Positions 16,884 to 26,686 are shown, numbered from the stretch's first letter. The stretch: 64,000 nucleotides of DNA from Marinomonas profundimaris (GCF_000508165.1 NZ_AYOZ01000034.1:186001-250000), one strand, 5' to 3'. Made by a program: numbers and translations. The notes: generated by a model from the sequence alone, not told the origin.

Positions 16884-18575
16884 TTATTTTTTACCCGTGA
16901 TCATAGGCAGATTTAACCCCTGCTCTTTCGCACAATCGATGGCAATGTCATAACCCGCATCCGCATGACGCATCACGCCTGTCGCTGGATCATTATGAAG
17001 AACACGCGCAATACGTTCTGCCGCATCGTCACTGCCATCACACACAATCACCATGCCAGAATGCTGAGAAAAGCCCATGCCTACGCCGCCGCCATGGTGC
17101 AACGATACCCAAGTCGCACCAGACGCTGTGTTCAATAAAGCGTTCAATAATGGCCAATCGGATACGGCATCGGAGCCGTCTTTCATGCCTTCGGTTTCAC
17201 GGTTTGGACTCGCCACCGAGCCAGAATCTAAATGATCTCGACCAATCACAATCGGAGCCGACAATTCGCCGCTGCGCACCATTTCGTTAAACGCTAGGCC
17301 GAGTTTGGCACGTTGTCCAAGGCCCACCCAACAAATACGCGCTGGCAAGCCTTGGAACTGTATACGCTCGCGCGCCATGTCCAACCAATGATGTAAGTGC
17401 GCATCGTCGGCGATGACTTCTTTTACTTTCGCATCGGTTTTGTAAATGTCTTCTGGATCACCAGACAGCGCGGCCCAACGGAAAGGTCCGATACCACGAC
17501 AGAACAAAGGACGAATGTACGCAGGCACAAAACCGGGGAAATCAAAGGCATTTTCAACGCCTTCTTCCATCGCCATTTGACGAATATTGTTGCCGTAATC
17601 AAACGTCGGCACACCCATTTTTTGAAAATCCAACATGGCCTGAACGTGTTTCGCCATGGATTGCTTCGCCAACGTAACGATTTCTTTCGGCTGCGTTTGA
17701 GCTTTCTCGCGGTATTCTTCCCAGCTCATGCCGCTTGGTAAGTAGCCATTTAGGGGATCATGCGCCGACGTTTGGTCGGTCACCATGTCTGGGCGAATGC
17801 CACGCTTTACCATTTCAGGCAGAATGTCGGCGGCGTTGCCACACAAGGCAATCGACACCGCTTCGCCTGCGTCTGTGTATTTTTTAATGCGCGCTAGGGC
17901 GTCGTCTAAATCCGTCGCTTGTTCGTCCACGTAGCGGGTTTTCAAACGGAAATCGATGCGACTTTGCTGACATTCAATGTTTAATGAACACGCGCCCGCT
18001 AAAGTGGCCGCAAGAGGCTGAGCCCCCCCCATGCCGCCAAGACCCGCGGTTAATACCCAACGTCCTGCCAACTTGCCATCATAATGTTGGCGACCGGCTT
18101 CAACGAAAGTTTCGTAAGTGCCTTGCACTATGCCCTGGCTACCAATGTAGATCCAAGAACCCGCTGTCATTTGGCCGTACATCGCCAAGCCTTTGGCATC
18201 CAACTCGTTGAAATGTTCCCAGTTCGCCCAATGTGGCACTAGGTTGGAGTTCGCGATTAATACTCGAGGCGCGTTGCTGTGAGTCTTGAAAACGCCTACG
18301 GGTTTGCCTGACTGAACCAATAAAGTTTCGTCGTCTTCTAATTCTTTAAGCGACTCAACGATTTTGTCATAACATTCCCAATCACGCGCCGCACGGCCAA
18401 TGCCGCCGTAAACCACTAATTCTTCTGGGTTTTCGGCTACTTCAGGGTCAAGGTTGTTCATCAACATGCGCATTGGCGCTTCGGTGAACCAAGATTTCGC
18501 CGTGAGCTTGTTGCCAGTTGCGGCTTTCACTTCACCGGCACGGTAACGTTTTTGAGCAAGCGTTTGTTTTGTCAT
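16884..18575 (-). CDS. hutU: Urocanate hydratase
   Basis: Converts urocanate to imidazolone propionate using tightly bound NAD+. The protein has 563 residues, close to the family norm. Recognisable blocks are [40 protein letters not shown], the active-site region with ICWVGLGQR, and [15 protein letters not shown]. The start at 18575 has AAGGTGA upstream; the longer frame would add 25 atypical residues. It is the first gene of the hutUHIG operon, downstream of a TGTATATACA palindrome. Confidence 0.95.
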   Translation of the reverse strand: MTKQTLAQKRYRAGEVKAATGNKLTAKSWFTEAPMRMLMNNLDPEVAENPEELVVYGGIGRAARDWECYDKIVESLKELEDDETLLVQSGKPVGVFKTHSNAPRVLIANSNLVPHWANWEHFNELDAKGLAMYGQMTAGSWIYIGSQGIVQGTYETFVEAGRQHYDGKLAGRWVLTAGLGGMGGAQPLAATLAGACSLNIECQQSRIDFRLKTRYVDEQATDLDDALARIKKYTDAGEAVSIALCGNAADILPEMVKRGIRPDMVTDQTSAHDPLNGYLPSGMSWEEYREKAQTQPKEIVTLAKQSMAKHVQAMLDFQKMGVPTFDYGNNIRQMAMEEGVENAFDFPGFVPAYIRPLFCRGIGPFRWAALSGDPEDIYKTDAKVKEVIADDAHLHHWLDMARERIQFQGLPARICWVGLGQRAKLGLAFNEMVRSGELSAPIVIGRDHLDSGSVASPNRETEGMKDGSDAVSDWPLLNALLNTASGATWVSLHHGGGVGMGFSQHSGMVIVCDGSDDAAERIARVLHNDPATGVMRHADAGYDIAIDCAKEQGLNLPMITGKK

Positions 18576-18638
18576 CGTCTTCACCTTATTAAAAAGCCTT
18601 TCTTCAAAGCCCTTAGAATTATGCAGTTTCAAAATCAA

Positions 18639-18650
18639 ATGTATATACAA
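18639..18650. promoter_or_regulatory. HutC-type operator upstream of hutU
   Basis: ATGTATATACAA contains the palindrome TGTATATACA. HutC sites known from Pseudomonas and enterics have the TGTATATACA-like core. It lies about 65 bp upstream of the hutU start in the divergent hutU-hutF region. Confidence 0.65.
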
Positions 18651-18823
18651 CTAATTCAAAGATAAAATCTAACTTTTTTAGATGCAAGCCATTTTTTAAA
18701 AAAATCCGACTCGCTCACGGAATCAGCGCAGATATGCGGCACATAAAAACGAAGAAAAACCCTATAAAACAAAGACTAATCGAATGAAGTACAAAGACAG
18801 GCTGAGAATCCACAAAAACCAAC

Positions 18824-18835
18824 TTGTATATACAA
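18824..18835. promoter_or_regulatory. HutC-type operator upstream of hutF
   Basis: TTGTATATACAA is a perfect 12-bp palindrome 50 bp before the hutF start, sharing its TGTATATACA core with the hutU site. The overlapping AT-rich stretch TATACAATATATT may supply the -10 box, so HutC bound here would block transcription until urocanate accumulates. Confidence 0.7.
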
Positions 18836-18884
18836 TATATTTTCTATTACACTCAAATGATAAAAATTGACCTAGGAATGAACT

Positions 18885-20282
18885 GTGAGCAGCCTTAACC
18901 GAATGAGTTCCGAGACACACGACTATTACGCTGAACGCGCTTTACTGACTTCGGGCTGGGCTGACAACGTGCTTTTTTCGGTAAAAGACGGTCAATTCCT
19001 CTCCTTTGAAGCCAATAGCAAACCCACGCCAAACTGCCATATTTTGTCTGGGCCAGTGTTGCCAACCGTCGCCAACGTGCACTCTCACGCCTTTCAACGA
19101 GTGATGGCGGGCGCGGCAGAAGTGAGCTTAAACCCCAATGACAGCTTCTGGAGTTGGCGCGATTTAATGTACAAAATCGTGCAAAAGCTCACACCAGACG
19201 ACGCACGCGTGATCGCCACTCAACTCTATATTGATATGCTAAAAGCGGGTTACACGCAGGTTGGGGAGTTCCACTATTTGCATCACAGCATCGGTGGCCA
19301 GCACTATAATCAGCTGAGCGAAATGTCGAGCCAGATGATCGCCGCGGCCAATGATTCAGGGATTGGTTTAACCTTACTGCCTGTGCTGTATTCTCATTCT
19401 GGCTTTGGTGGACAAGCGCCCAACGCTGGCCAAGCGCGTTTTATTCATTCCACCGATTCTTACTTGGCGCTTCATCAAGAATGCCACGACCAATTAGCAA
19501 ATCACCCGCGTCATAAACTGGGCATTTGCTTTCACTCTTTACGCGCGGTGACCCAGCCACAAATTGACACCGTATTACACTCCCTTACTAAAGATTGTCC
19601 TGTTCACATTCATATTGCGGAGCAGCAAAAAGAAGTCAAAGACTGCATTAATTGGAGCGGTCAACGCCCGGTGGAATGGCTGAATAACGAAATTGGATTA
19701 GACGAACGCTGGTGTTTGGTTCACGCCACACACCTTGACGACAAAGAACTGAACGCCATCGCCAGCAGCAAAGCGATTGCCGGTTTGTGCCCCACCACAG
19801 AAGCGAATTTAGGCGATGGTATTTTCCCTGCCGTCGAGTTTGAAAAAGCCCAAGGCCGCTGGGGAATTGGCTCCGACAGCCATGTGAGCCTTTCGATTGT
19901 TGAGGAGTTGCGCACACTGGAATACGGCCAACGCTTACGCGATCAACAACGTAATCGTTTGTATCGCCCTGCGCAAAATAGTGTCGGCGATAACCTCTTC
20001 CAGCAAGCAGTACTGGGCGGTAATCAAGCCTGCGATGTGACATTAGGCTTAACCGAAGGTAACCGCGCCGACTTTATGGTGCTAGACAGCGCAAGCCCCT
20101 TTGTCGCCGCGAGCGAATCGAAAGACCTGCTCAATCGTTGGCTGTTCGCGACAAATGAAAACCTCGTCAAAGACGTTTTTGTTGCAGGCAATCACACGAT
20201 TAAAAACTTCCATCACGCGTTAGACGAAAGCAGCCGAACTGACTTTACTCAAGTCATCAAAAAGGTGATGTACGATGCCTAA
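18885..20282 (+). CDS. hutF: Formimidoylglutamate deiminase
   Basis: Removes ammonia from formiminoglutamate to give N-formylglutamate, the substrate of HutG. It is a 465-residue amidohydrolase with metal-site motifs NVHSHAFQR, HIHIAEQ, HATHLDD and GIGSDSHVS. The start is a GTG at 18885 with AGGA about 9 bp upstream; the ATG at 18903 has no ribosome binding site. It is divergent from hutU under a HutC-type operator, and its end overlaps hutD by 8 bp. Confidence 0.93.
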   Translation: MSSLNRMSSETHDYYAERALLTSGWADNVLFSVKDGQFLSFEANSKPTPNCHILSGPVLPTVANVHSHAFQRVMAGAAEVSLNPNDSFWSWRDLMYKIVQKLTPDDARVIATQLYIDMLKAGYTQVGEFHYLHHSIGGQHYNQLSEMSSQMIAAANDSGIGLTLLPVLYSHSGFGGQAPNAGQARFIHSTDSYLALHQECHDQLANHPRHKLGICFHSLRAVTQPQIDTVLHSLTKDCPVHIHIAEQQKEVKDCINWSGQRPVEWLNNEIGLDERWCLVHATHLDDKELNAIASSKAIAGLCPTTEANLGDGIFPAVEFEKAQGRWGIGSDSHVSLSIVEELRTLEYGQRLRDQQRNRLYRPAQNSVGDNLFQQAVLGGNQACDVTLGLTEGNRADFMVLDSASPFVAASESKDLLNRWLFATNENLVKDVFVAGNHTIKNFHHALDESSRTDFTQVIKKVMYDA

Positions 20283-20853
20283 TGTTAGCATTATAGAACC
20301 AGCACAATACCTACGCATGCCGTGGAAGAACGGCCTTGGTGAAACCCTAGAAATTCAAAAGCTGGAAGACAATCAAGGATTACGCTTTCGTATTAGCCAA
20401 GCGGCGGTCAAAGAAGACGGCGTCTTTTCAAATTTCGCTGGATTGCATCGCACCTTGGTTTTGTTGTCTGGCAAAGGCATGACGTTAGACCATAAAAGCG
20501 AAAACTCAAGCCGCAGTCATATTTTAAGCAAAGTATTAGATATGGCTCGCTTTTCAGGCGGTGATGAAACCCATGCCATACTGAAAAATGGCAAAATCGA
20601 AGACCTTAATATCATGGTGCGAGAAGCCGACACGAAGGCAGACGTTTATGCCTATTTCGCACCAACGCAGTTTGACGTAGGGAACAATAGTGACAATCTG
20701 TTAACGGCTTTTTATGCCAATCAACCCTGTGAAATCCGCGTGAATAACAAGGAGACCTTCACCTTAGAAGCCAACGGTTTTTTGGTCATTAAGCAAAACA
20801 CAGCACTCTGTTTAATGGCAGGAAGTGGTGTTTTCATCCGAATTACGGCGTAA
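20275..20853 (+). CDS. hutD: HutD family cupin protein
   Basis: A 192-residue protein of the HutD/Ves cupin-like family (MPWKNGLGETLEI near the N-terminus, FSNFAGLHRTLVLLSGKGM). Its exact role in histidine use is unsettled; in Pseudomonas it influences the level of hut expression, probably by binding formylglutamate. It overlaps hutF by 8 bp, so it is translationally coupled. Confidence 0.85.
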   Translation: MPNVSIIEPAQYLRMPWKNGLGETLEIQKLEDNQGLRFRISQAAVKEDGVFSNFAGLHRTLVLLSGKGMTLDHKSENSSRSHILSKVLDMARFSGGDETHAILKNGKIEDLNIMVREADTKADVYAYFAPTQFDVGNNSDNLLTAFYANQPCEIRVNNKETFTLEANGFLVIKQNTALCLMAGSGVFIRITA

Positions 20854-20854
20854 T

Positions 20855-20955
20855 GCTCTTGGAATAACAAGACGGGCTATTGAGTAACAATGAACGCTAT
20901 CGAACAACAATGAGAGCGATAGAACCACATTGGAAGTTATCGACCAAAGTGTCCG
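20855..20955. repeat. Degenerate 20-bp tandem repeats between hutD and hutC
   Basis: Successive units begin at 20855 (21 bp), 20876, 20896, 20916 and 20936, with a consensus near GCTATYGARYAACAATGARA. The two central copies agree best. The last unit runs into the 3' end of hutC, whose stop is at 20937-20939. The array occupies the whole gap between the convergent hutD and hutC genes. Confidence 0.7.
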
Positions 20956-21701
20956 AATAATTGAAAACGAGAACCAGGATGCAACAAACGAGCGGCGGTG
21001 ACAATATCATTACCCGCCCATGTCCGGCGTTGAATCTGCAAACACGGCTCGGTTGGAGAAACTTGTAAACGCTCGCATTCTTGTGGTGTCGGCAGTACCG
21101 CTTCCACCAAATGCTCGCCTTCTGTCATTGGCGCAACGCGCATTAAGTATTCATAAGAGGTTTGTTTAGCAAAGTCTTGCTGTTCGTATTCTGGTGCTAA
21201 GCTGGCGTTCACCACTCGCTCTTCGATTTGAATCGGCAAGTCATTTTCATAATGCAAAACCACCGAACGAAAAATACCATGATTGGTACGAACGCCCAGC
21301 ATCATGGCTTCTTCTACCGTGGCTTTCGCCGATTCCAATACCAGTAATTCTGAGCGATGTTTGTGGCCACGAGCGGCAATTTCTTCCGCGATGTTGTGTA
21401 CTTCGAACAAGGCAGAATGCGCTTTTTTCTCAGCAACAAAGGTGCCTAAACCTTGATGACGAACCAAAAAACCTTCGGCGGTTAACTCCCGCAATGCCCG
21501 ATTCACCGTCATTCGACTCACACTTAACGCTTTCACAAACTCAGATTCCGATGGAACTCGCTGATTGACGTCCCACTCACTGGACGATATTTTTTGCGAA
21601 ATGGCTTGTTTCAACTTGGCATAAATCGGCTGAGGCGCATCCGGTAAATCATCAAATAAGTTTGTTAACGATACAATCGGTTCAGACACTAGGTATTCCA
21701 T
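20937..21701 (-). CDS. hutC: Histidine utilization repressor, GntR/HutC family
   Basis: A 254-residue repressor. The winged helix (about 25-95) carries RVPSESEFVKALSVSRMTVNRAL, and residues about 110-250 form the UbiC-type effector domain that binds urocanate (RSVVLHYENDLPIQIEERVVN, RRTWAGNDIV). It is expected to repress the hutU and hutF promoters and its own; a related palindrome lies at 21755-21766. It is located beside the hut genes and convergent with hutD. Confidence 0.93.
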   Translation of the reverse strand: MEYLVSEPIVSLTNLFDDLPDAPQPIYAKLKQAISQKISSSEWDVNQRVPSESEFVKALSVSRMTVNRALRELTAEGFLVRHQGLGTFVAEKKAHSALFEVHNIAEEIAARGHKHRSELLVLESAKATVEEAMMLGVRTNHGIFRSVVLHYENDLPIQIEERVVNASLAPEYEQQDFAKQTSYEYLMRVAPMTEGEHLVEAVLPTPQECERLQVSPTEPCLQIQRRTWAGNDIVTAARLLHPGSRFQLFGHFGR

Positions 21702-21754
21702 GGCTTAGAAGTGAGAGGTTTTCTATTGTGAGTCAGTCATGATAAACAATCAAC

Positions 21755-21766
21755 TCGTCTATACAA
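21755..21766. promoter_or_regulatory. Probable HutC autoregulatory site
   Basis: TCGTCTATACAA (reverse strand TTGTATAGACGA) differs from the perfect hut palindrome in one half. It lies about 55 bp upstream of the hutC start. Confidence 0.5.
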
Positions 21767-21772
21767 CAAAGC

Positions 21773-22432
21773 TTAGATCGGCATCATCCATAGCGCTGCG
21801 AGCCAAGAAAGTCCCATCAACAAGGAGAAAATCACGCCCCATCGCGGTGTTTTTACGTGCACAGTGGATAGGTTACGGCTCTTTTTTCGGCCATGAATCA
21901 TTGGACTAACCAGCCGTTCATTCAAACAGAGTTCATGGTACAGCACAGCCAAAACATGCAGTGCAACCAAACCAAGCAAGATATTGGGTAAGAAACGATG
22001 AACCACAGCCAGCTGCTCGGCCAGCCCTTCTGGAATCAGCGAATAAAAAGGCCCAAAGGTGAAGACTTCATCGCTGGTAAACAGTCCTGTTCCCCACTGC
22101 ACCGTCAACGCCACCAGCAGCACAACGACCATGACTGCGCCAATGGGATTATGGCCTAAGTAGTGTTTTGGTTTGCCTTTAAAATGTGACAGCGCATAAC
22201 GTACAGCAACCGTCGGCGCTTTCACAAATTGGCTAAAACGAGCGTAATAAGAACCATAAAAACCGTACAAAACGCGGGCAATAATGACCGACGATAAACC
22301 ATAGCCCATGAAGAAATGATAGTGCAGATAGTCGCCGTCAGATTTTCCTGTGAGGATCAAACCGGTGAACAACGCCACCATCAACCAATGACTAATTCGA
22401 ACTGGCCAGTCCCAAACTAATGTCGATTTCAT
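21773..22432 (-). CDS. Cytochrome b561 family protein
   Basis: A 219-residue inner-membrane di-haem b-type cytochrome resembling the b subunit of Ni/Fe hydrogenases. Histidines lie in VRISHWLMV, in LHYHFFMGY and in the third/fourth helix pair (VHRFLPN and ALHVLAVLYHE). The C-terminal helix ends the chain. No hydrogenase or cytochrome c gene is adjacent, so its electron donor is unknown. It precedes hutC on the same strand with a 71-bp gap holding the HutC-like site, so a functional link to histidine use is not implied. Confidence 0.82.
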   Translation of the reverse strand: MKSTLVWDWPVRISHWLMVALFTGLILTGKSDGDYLHYHFFMGYGLSSVIIARVLYGFYGSYYARFSQFVKAPTVAVRYALSHFKGKPKHYLGHNPIGAVMVVVLLVALTVQWGTGLFTSDEVFTFGPFYSLIPEGLAEQLAVVHRFLPNILLGLVALHVLAVLYHELCLNERLVSPMIHGRKKSRNLSTVHVKTPRWGVIFSLLMGLSWLAALWMMPI

Positions 22433-22597
22433 GCGCTATGCCCTTTGTTTTATGTTGATTCACAATACTGCCCGCTTGCTAAAGAGTGGCATTAAACACT
22501 ATGCTGTGGAAGCGATTTCCTCTTATATTTTGGGGGTTAACTGCCCAAACCACCCTTTTTTTGATCTCTTCATAGATGAGTGAAGGACGATATACAT

Positions 22598-23629
22598 ATG
22601 ATAGTCATGTTACTGCTCGCTGTTTTCTTAGGCATTGCTCTGTTGTCCTACTTACTTTTGTTTAATGGGCGATTTTTTGGCCGTGAAGGGTCGATCATTG
22701 ACGCGCCGATTGAGGTAATCTCAGAAGATTTAAGTGATTTAACCAATTGGCAGCACTGGCTTCCTTGGCTTCTTTTTGAGCCTGACGCCCAAGTGACCTA
22801 TGAAAATTCAAACACGGGCGTCATGTCTATCCTGCCATCTTGTTTAGTATGGAATGGCAAACGGATAAAAGAAGGGTTTCTTTCTTTGGAAGCTGCGCGT
22901 CCTAATTCCCCTTATTTTCATACATTATTAGAAGCACCCGCGTTTTACCCAAGCGATGTGCATTTCAATATTGATCTAACAAAACAAAAAGACCGCACGC
23001 TTATTTCTATTCAAATAACGGGCAAACTGCCTTTTTTCAAACGCTGGAAACAAACCAACTATAAGTTCAGAGCCAATAAAGACGCTGAATTGGCACTGTT
23101 AAAGCTGCTTTCGCACTTATCCAAATACAATACGATTTCTGACCAAGAATACATTGCTCCCGCTTTCGATTGGTTAAACAAAACCACGCTTGACCATGTG
23201 GATGCGGTTACTCGCCCTTTTAGTGTTCGTGATCAACCTATGTCTCAAAAAATGGATCAAGGTTTCCACGACCTTATCACCTCATTGGGTTCTGAAAATC
23301 AGCCAACGGGACCTGCGTTTGCGCTTTATAAAAAAGTCGACGTGATTCACCATTACTTTTCTGGTCGATTGGGCATTCCGGTTCACAACTTAGTACCATG
23401 TGAACTCAGCCCTGAACGCATCGTTCTAAAAGGAACGTATCTACATTTACGCTATTCTGGAAGCTATCAACATTTGTCACTCGCGTGGCACGTGCTGTAT
23501 AGCTTCATGCGACTTGATAGACAGCAACACAATCGCAGATTATACGGTGTGGAATTTTTTGAAGTGGGGCCAACGCACACTGACAGCGCCAAAGAATTTG
23601 TGACTTCCATCTATTTACCCATCAAATAA
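22598..23629 (+). CDS. Membrane-anchored SRPBCC/GyrI-like protein
   Basis: A 343-residue protein. Residues 1-20 form an N-terminal membrane helix. Residues about 25-165 look like a START/SRPBCC ligand-binding fold (DLTNWQHWLPWL, VTYENSNTG). The C-terminal 150 residues resemble the GyrI-like/AraC effector-binding fold (GPAFALYKKVD, YSGSYQHLSLAWH, YGVEFFEVGP). There is no DNA-binding domain. The ATG at 22598 with AAGGA is preferred to a GTG at 22580. Two ligand-binding folds tethered to the membrane suggest a role in binding a small molecule or lipid, but no function is known. Confidence 0.65.
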   Translation: MIVMLLLAVFLGIALLSYLLLFNGRFFGREGSIIDAPIEVISEDLSDLTNWQHWLPWLLFEPDAQVTYENSNTGVMSILPSCLVWNGKRIKEGFLSLEAARPNSPYFHTLLEAPAFYPSDVHFNIDLTKQKDRTLISIQITGKLPFFKRWKQTNYKFRANKDAELALLKLLSHLSKYNTISDQEYIAPAFDWLNKTTLDHVDAVTRPFSVRDQPMSQKMDQGFHDLITSLGSENQPTGPAFALYKKVDVIHHYFSGRLGIPVHNLVPCELSPERIVLKGTYLHLRYSGSYQHLSLAWHVLYSFMRLDRQQHNRRLYGVEFFEVGPTHTDSAKEFVTSIYLPIK

Positions 23630-23689
23630 TTGGCTTAGCGGTTATTTTGTGGGAAAGTCACGATTCAATTATTCATAAGGAAACACAAA

Positions 23690-23899
23690 GTGGTTGTCTC
23701 TCCCAACATGATGAAGCTGATGGACAGTGTTATACGTATCATTTTAACCCTCGCTTTTTTCTACCTGTTCAAGGACATACTAAACGTACAAAATGACCTT
23801 TTGCTGGCCTTCATTTCCGTACTCTTTGCCTTCATCGTCTTTAGAAGTGGTGTGTTTATTGTTAACAAATGGAAGGCAAAAAAGACCCATTCTGAATGA
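23690..23899 (+). CDS. Small two-helix membrane protein
   Basis: A 69-residue hypothetical protein with two hydrophobic segments (about 14-30 and 38-58), a short turn and a positively charged tail (KWKAKK). The GTG at 23690 has AAGGA 7 bp upstream; an ATG at 23708 is possible. It follows the SRPBCC-like gene by 60 bp and ends at an AT-rich hairpin (about 23878-23910). Unassigned. Confidence 0.6.
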   Translation: MVVSPNMMKLMDSVIRIILTLAFFYLFKDILNVQNDLLLAFISVLFAFIVFRSGVFIVNKWKAKKTHSE

Positions 23900-24021
23900 G
23901 CCTTTTTTAGCGTATTCTAATGCCATCTCCCCCCGAACAAACAGCGTCGTTTGAATGGACTCAAAACGGCGCCTTCGCTGACACTGTCCACATTTTTTAG
24001 GACAGACATAGGAAATTTTCT

Positions 24022-25311
24022 ATGACCACACTTTATCAAGAACATCTCGCGGTTCTCATTCAACGTTATGAAGAAGCCATGGCACACTTTGACCTCGACG
24101 CCATTGTGATCGCTTCCGGGGAAAAAAGTTACTACTTTCAGGATGATCACACTCACCCTTTTCATGCCTATTCCGGTGTACAGCAATGGTTGCCGTTTAC
24201 TCTTGGTGCTGAAACCTATGTCATTGTGCAAGCAGGAAAAAAACCCACTCTCGTTTGGCCTGTTCGTGACGATTTTTGGCACGCGCCAAATCCGGTACCA
24301 AGTGGAGATTGGCAACAAAACTGGGAAGTATCTCTGGCGAAAAAGACCGACAAATGGTTTGCTGACTTACCAGCAAAAACGGCGTGGCTCGGCCCGCAAC
24401 CTATGGCACTGGCCGTGGCATGTGATGGTTTAAAAGCCTATGTGGACTTTGCCAAAGCCGTCAAAACACCGTTTGAAATTCAAGCCATGCGACACGCTAG
24501 TCTACGCGGAGCAAGCGGTCATATTGCCGCCAAAGAAGCCTTTCTCGCGGGCATGAGCGAGTTAGAAATTCACCTCGCCTTTTTACAGGCCAGTCAACAA
24601 ACCGCGGCGCAAGAACCTTACCCGGGCATTGTCGGATTGAATGAACACGCCGCGGTACTGCACTATGAACACAAAGCCATCGAAAAAATGGCGAACTCTC
24701 GCACTTTATTGATTGACGCTGGTGCTAATGAGCATGGTTACGCAAGCGACATTACGCGAACGTTTGTACGATATGACGACGACTTTAGCGCCTTGGTAAA
24801 TGACCTTGATGCAATGGAGCAAGGACTTTGTCACGGCGCCATGTCTGGCGTGGCGTTTCGAGACTTGCATCAAGACACCTTAGTGGGCATTGCAACCTTG
24901 CTAAGGGATCATAAAATTTGTTCGTTGAGCATTGAAGAGCAACTAGAGAAACGTATTCCTCAAGTGTTCTTTCCACATGGTTTGGGGCATTTATTGGGCC
25001 TGCAGGTTCATGACGTTGGCGGACATCAAATAGACCAAGCAGGCACACTCAGCTTACCTGATGACAAAGCGCCCTTCTTACGTCTCACCAGAACATTAGA
25101 GGAAAACATGGTGATTACGATCGAACCAGGACTGTATTTCATCCCAATGTTGTTAGAAAAAATGCAAGTGGAGGTAAAACAGCACGGCTGCGACATGGCT
25201 CGAATTCGTCAATTCTTACCTTATGGAGGCATTCGAATTGAAGACAATGTGGTAGTCAAACAGGATTTATCTGAGAATCTCACGCGCGACGCATTTACGA
25301 AAAACTACTAA
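24022..25311 (+). CDS. pepQ: Xaa-Pro dipeptidase
   Basis: A 429-residue M24 metallopeptidase that splits X-Pro dipeptides in the cytoplasm. The five metal ligands are visible: two Asp in LIDAGANEHGYASDITRTF, His in HGLGHLLGLQVHD, Glu in ITIEPGLYF and Glu in GIRIEDNV. The N-terminal creatinase-like domain begins with YQDHLAVL-type sequence (YQEHLAVL) and contains YYFQDDHTHPFHAY, typical of proteobacterial PepQ. It stands alone, with a hairpin after it at 25331-25361. Confidence 0.93.
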   Translation: MTTLYQEHLAVLIQRYEEAMAHFDLDAIVIASGEKSYYFQDDHTHPFHAYSGVQQWLPFTLGAETYVIVQAGKKPTLVWPVRDDFWHAPNPVPSGDWQQNWEVSLAKKTDKWFADLPAKTAWLGPQPMALAVACDGLKAYVDFAKAVKTPFEIQAMRHASLRGASGHIAAKEAFLAGMSELEIHLAFLQASQQTAAQEPYPGIVGLNEHAAVLHYEHKAIEKMANSRTLLIDAGANEHGYASDITRTFVRYDDDFSALVNDLDAMEQGLCHGAMSGVAFRDLHQDTLVGIATLLRDHKICSLSIEEQLEKRIPQVFFPHGLGHLLGLQVHDVGGHQIDQAGTLSLPDDKAPFLRLTRTLEENMVITIEPGLYFIPMLLEKMQVEVKQHGCDMARIRQFLPYGGIRIEDNVVVKQDLSENLTRDAFTKNY

Positions 25312-25330
25312 AACCCTCTTCTGTTACTCC

Positions 25331-25361
25331 CCCACCAGTGGCTTGTTTTTGCACTGGTGGG
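25331..25361 (+). terminator. Hairpin downstream of pepQ
   Basis: A 10-bp perfect stem (25331-25340 with 25352-25361) and 11-nt loop lie 20 bp after the pepQ stop. There is no T-run behind the stem, so it may be a transcript-stabilising hairpin rather than an intrinsic terminator. Confidence 0.5.
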
Positions 25362-25612
25362 CGGCATTTCCTCTAAATTCCCCAAAAGAGACTCAACTTC
25401 CACATTTCAAACCGCCTATCTATAACTAAAAGACAATAAAACGGGTAAAATATGGAATACATACTGTCTTTATCAACCGCAACTCATAGGCTAAGGTTGT
25501 AGCGGTTATTCCGTACACACTTCAAATCGAATAGTGTATAAATTAACCCATTATAAAAACAAAGCTGACTCAGCCATAGCCGTCCTTTTTTGGACACTAC
25601 AGAGGCCACATA
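25362..25612 (+). other. Leader and promoter region of tctCBA
   Basis: No gene is visible. The stretch holds AT-rich promoter-like sequence (a TATAAA-containing segment near 25538-25545) and the AGAGG ribosome binding site of tctC just before 25613. Confidence 0.4.
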
Positions 25613-26605
25613 ATGAAAAAAACAACAATTACGTTACTAGCAGCACTATCCCTGACATCAACACTAAGTTTTGCAGATTACCCAACAAAAGACATTCAAG
25701 GCATGATCCAATGGGGAGCCGGCGGCTCAACAGACACGGTGATGCGTTCGATTGCTCCTCATGTTGAAAAAGAACTTGGCGCAGACCTTATTCTGACCAA
25801 TAAAACCGGTGGCGTTGGCGCCATTGCAACCAAATACGTTAATGCGAAAAAAGCAGACGGTTACACTCTTTTAATGGGTGCTGAAAACCCTCAGATGTAT
25901 AAAATCCTCGGTTTATCTAACATCGATTATAGCGATATGATTGCCATTAACGTGTTGGCTCGCGGTACACCAATCATCGTGGCAAACAACGATGCGCCTT
26001 TCAATACAATGCAAGAATTCATCGACTACACGAAAGCCAACCCTGGTAAAGTGAAAATCGGTTCGACAGGCAAAGGCGGTCTTACCTCTATTGTCCTTGC
26101 TATGTTGGACTCTCAAGTTAAGTTGGATTACATCAGCATTCCATACAATGGTGACGGCCCTGCATTAACCGCGGTTCAAGGCGGCGCAATTGATGTAATG
26201 CCAGCCGTTCTGGGCGCAACGATTGAACAAATCAAAGCGGGTCGCATGAAAGCCATTAGCCTAGTGGATGTAAAAGCCAATAAGCTGCTGCCTAATGTTG
26301 CGCCAATCACCGACGCTCTGCCTGGCATGAAATCCTACCTTCCATGGGGTCCATTCTTTGGTGTGTTCGTGAAAAAAGGCACGCCTGACGACGCGGTTGA
26401 AAAACTTCAAGCCGCTTTCCAGAAAGCCGCTTTTAACCCAGATTTTGTTGATCTAATGCAAAAGCGTGGTTTCACCATCATGAACATCTCGGGTGAAGAG
26501 GCGAACTATTTCCTAGAAGCATATCGCTCTACGTCTTCTTGGTTAGTCCATGACGCTGGTTTTAGTAAATTCTCACCAGAAAAATTTGGCATCCGCAAAC
26601 CATAA
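25613..26605 (+). CDS. tctC: TTT transporter periplasmic solute-binding protein (TctC type)
   Basis: A 330-residue secreted receptor of the Bug/TctC family. Residues 1-21 are a signal peptide (hydrophobic TLLAALSLTSTLSFA, cut after Ala). The mature part starts ADYPTKDIQGMIQWGAGGSTD, with the family's GGSTD loop that contacts carboxylates and PGKVKIGSTGKGG. It is followed by tctB and tctA. The substrate is a carboxylic acid by family; which one is unknown, but the closeness of an aromatic-acid cluster makes a quinate, shikimate or tricarboxylate substrate conceivable. Confidence 0.9.
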   Translation: MKKTTITLLAALSLTSTLSFADYPTKDIQGMIQWGAGGSTDTVMRSIAPHVEKELGADLILTNKTGGVGAIATKYVNAKKADGYTLLMGAENPQMYKILGLSNIDYSDMIAINVLARGTPIIVANNDAPFNTMQEFIDYTKANPGKVKIGSTGKGGLTSIVLAMLDSQVKLDYISIPYNGDGPALTAVQGGAIDVMPAVLGATIEQIKAGRMKAISLVDVKANKLLPNVAPITDALPGMKSYLPWGPFFGVFVKKGTPDDAVEKLQAAFQKAAFNPDFVDLMQKRGFTIMNISGEEANYFLEAYRSTSSWLVHDAGFSKFSPEKFGIRKP

Positions 26606-26686
26606 GGTTTTCTTAATAACCTGATCTATAGGCGTGGTTCGCTGTACAGCAACCACGTCTCATTTTTCGCTTTATCTGGAGTTACA

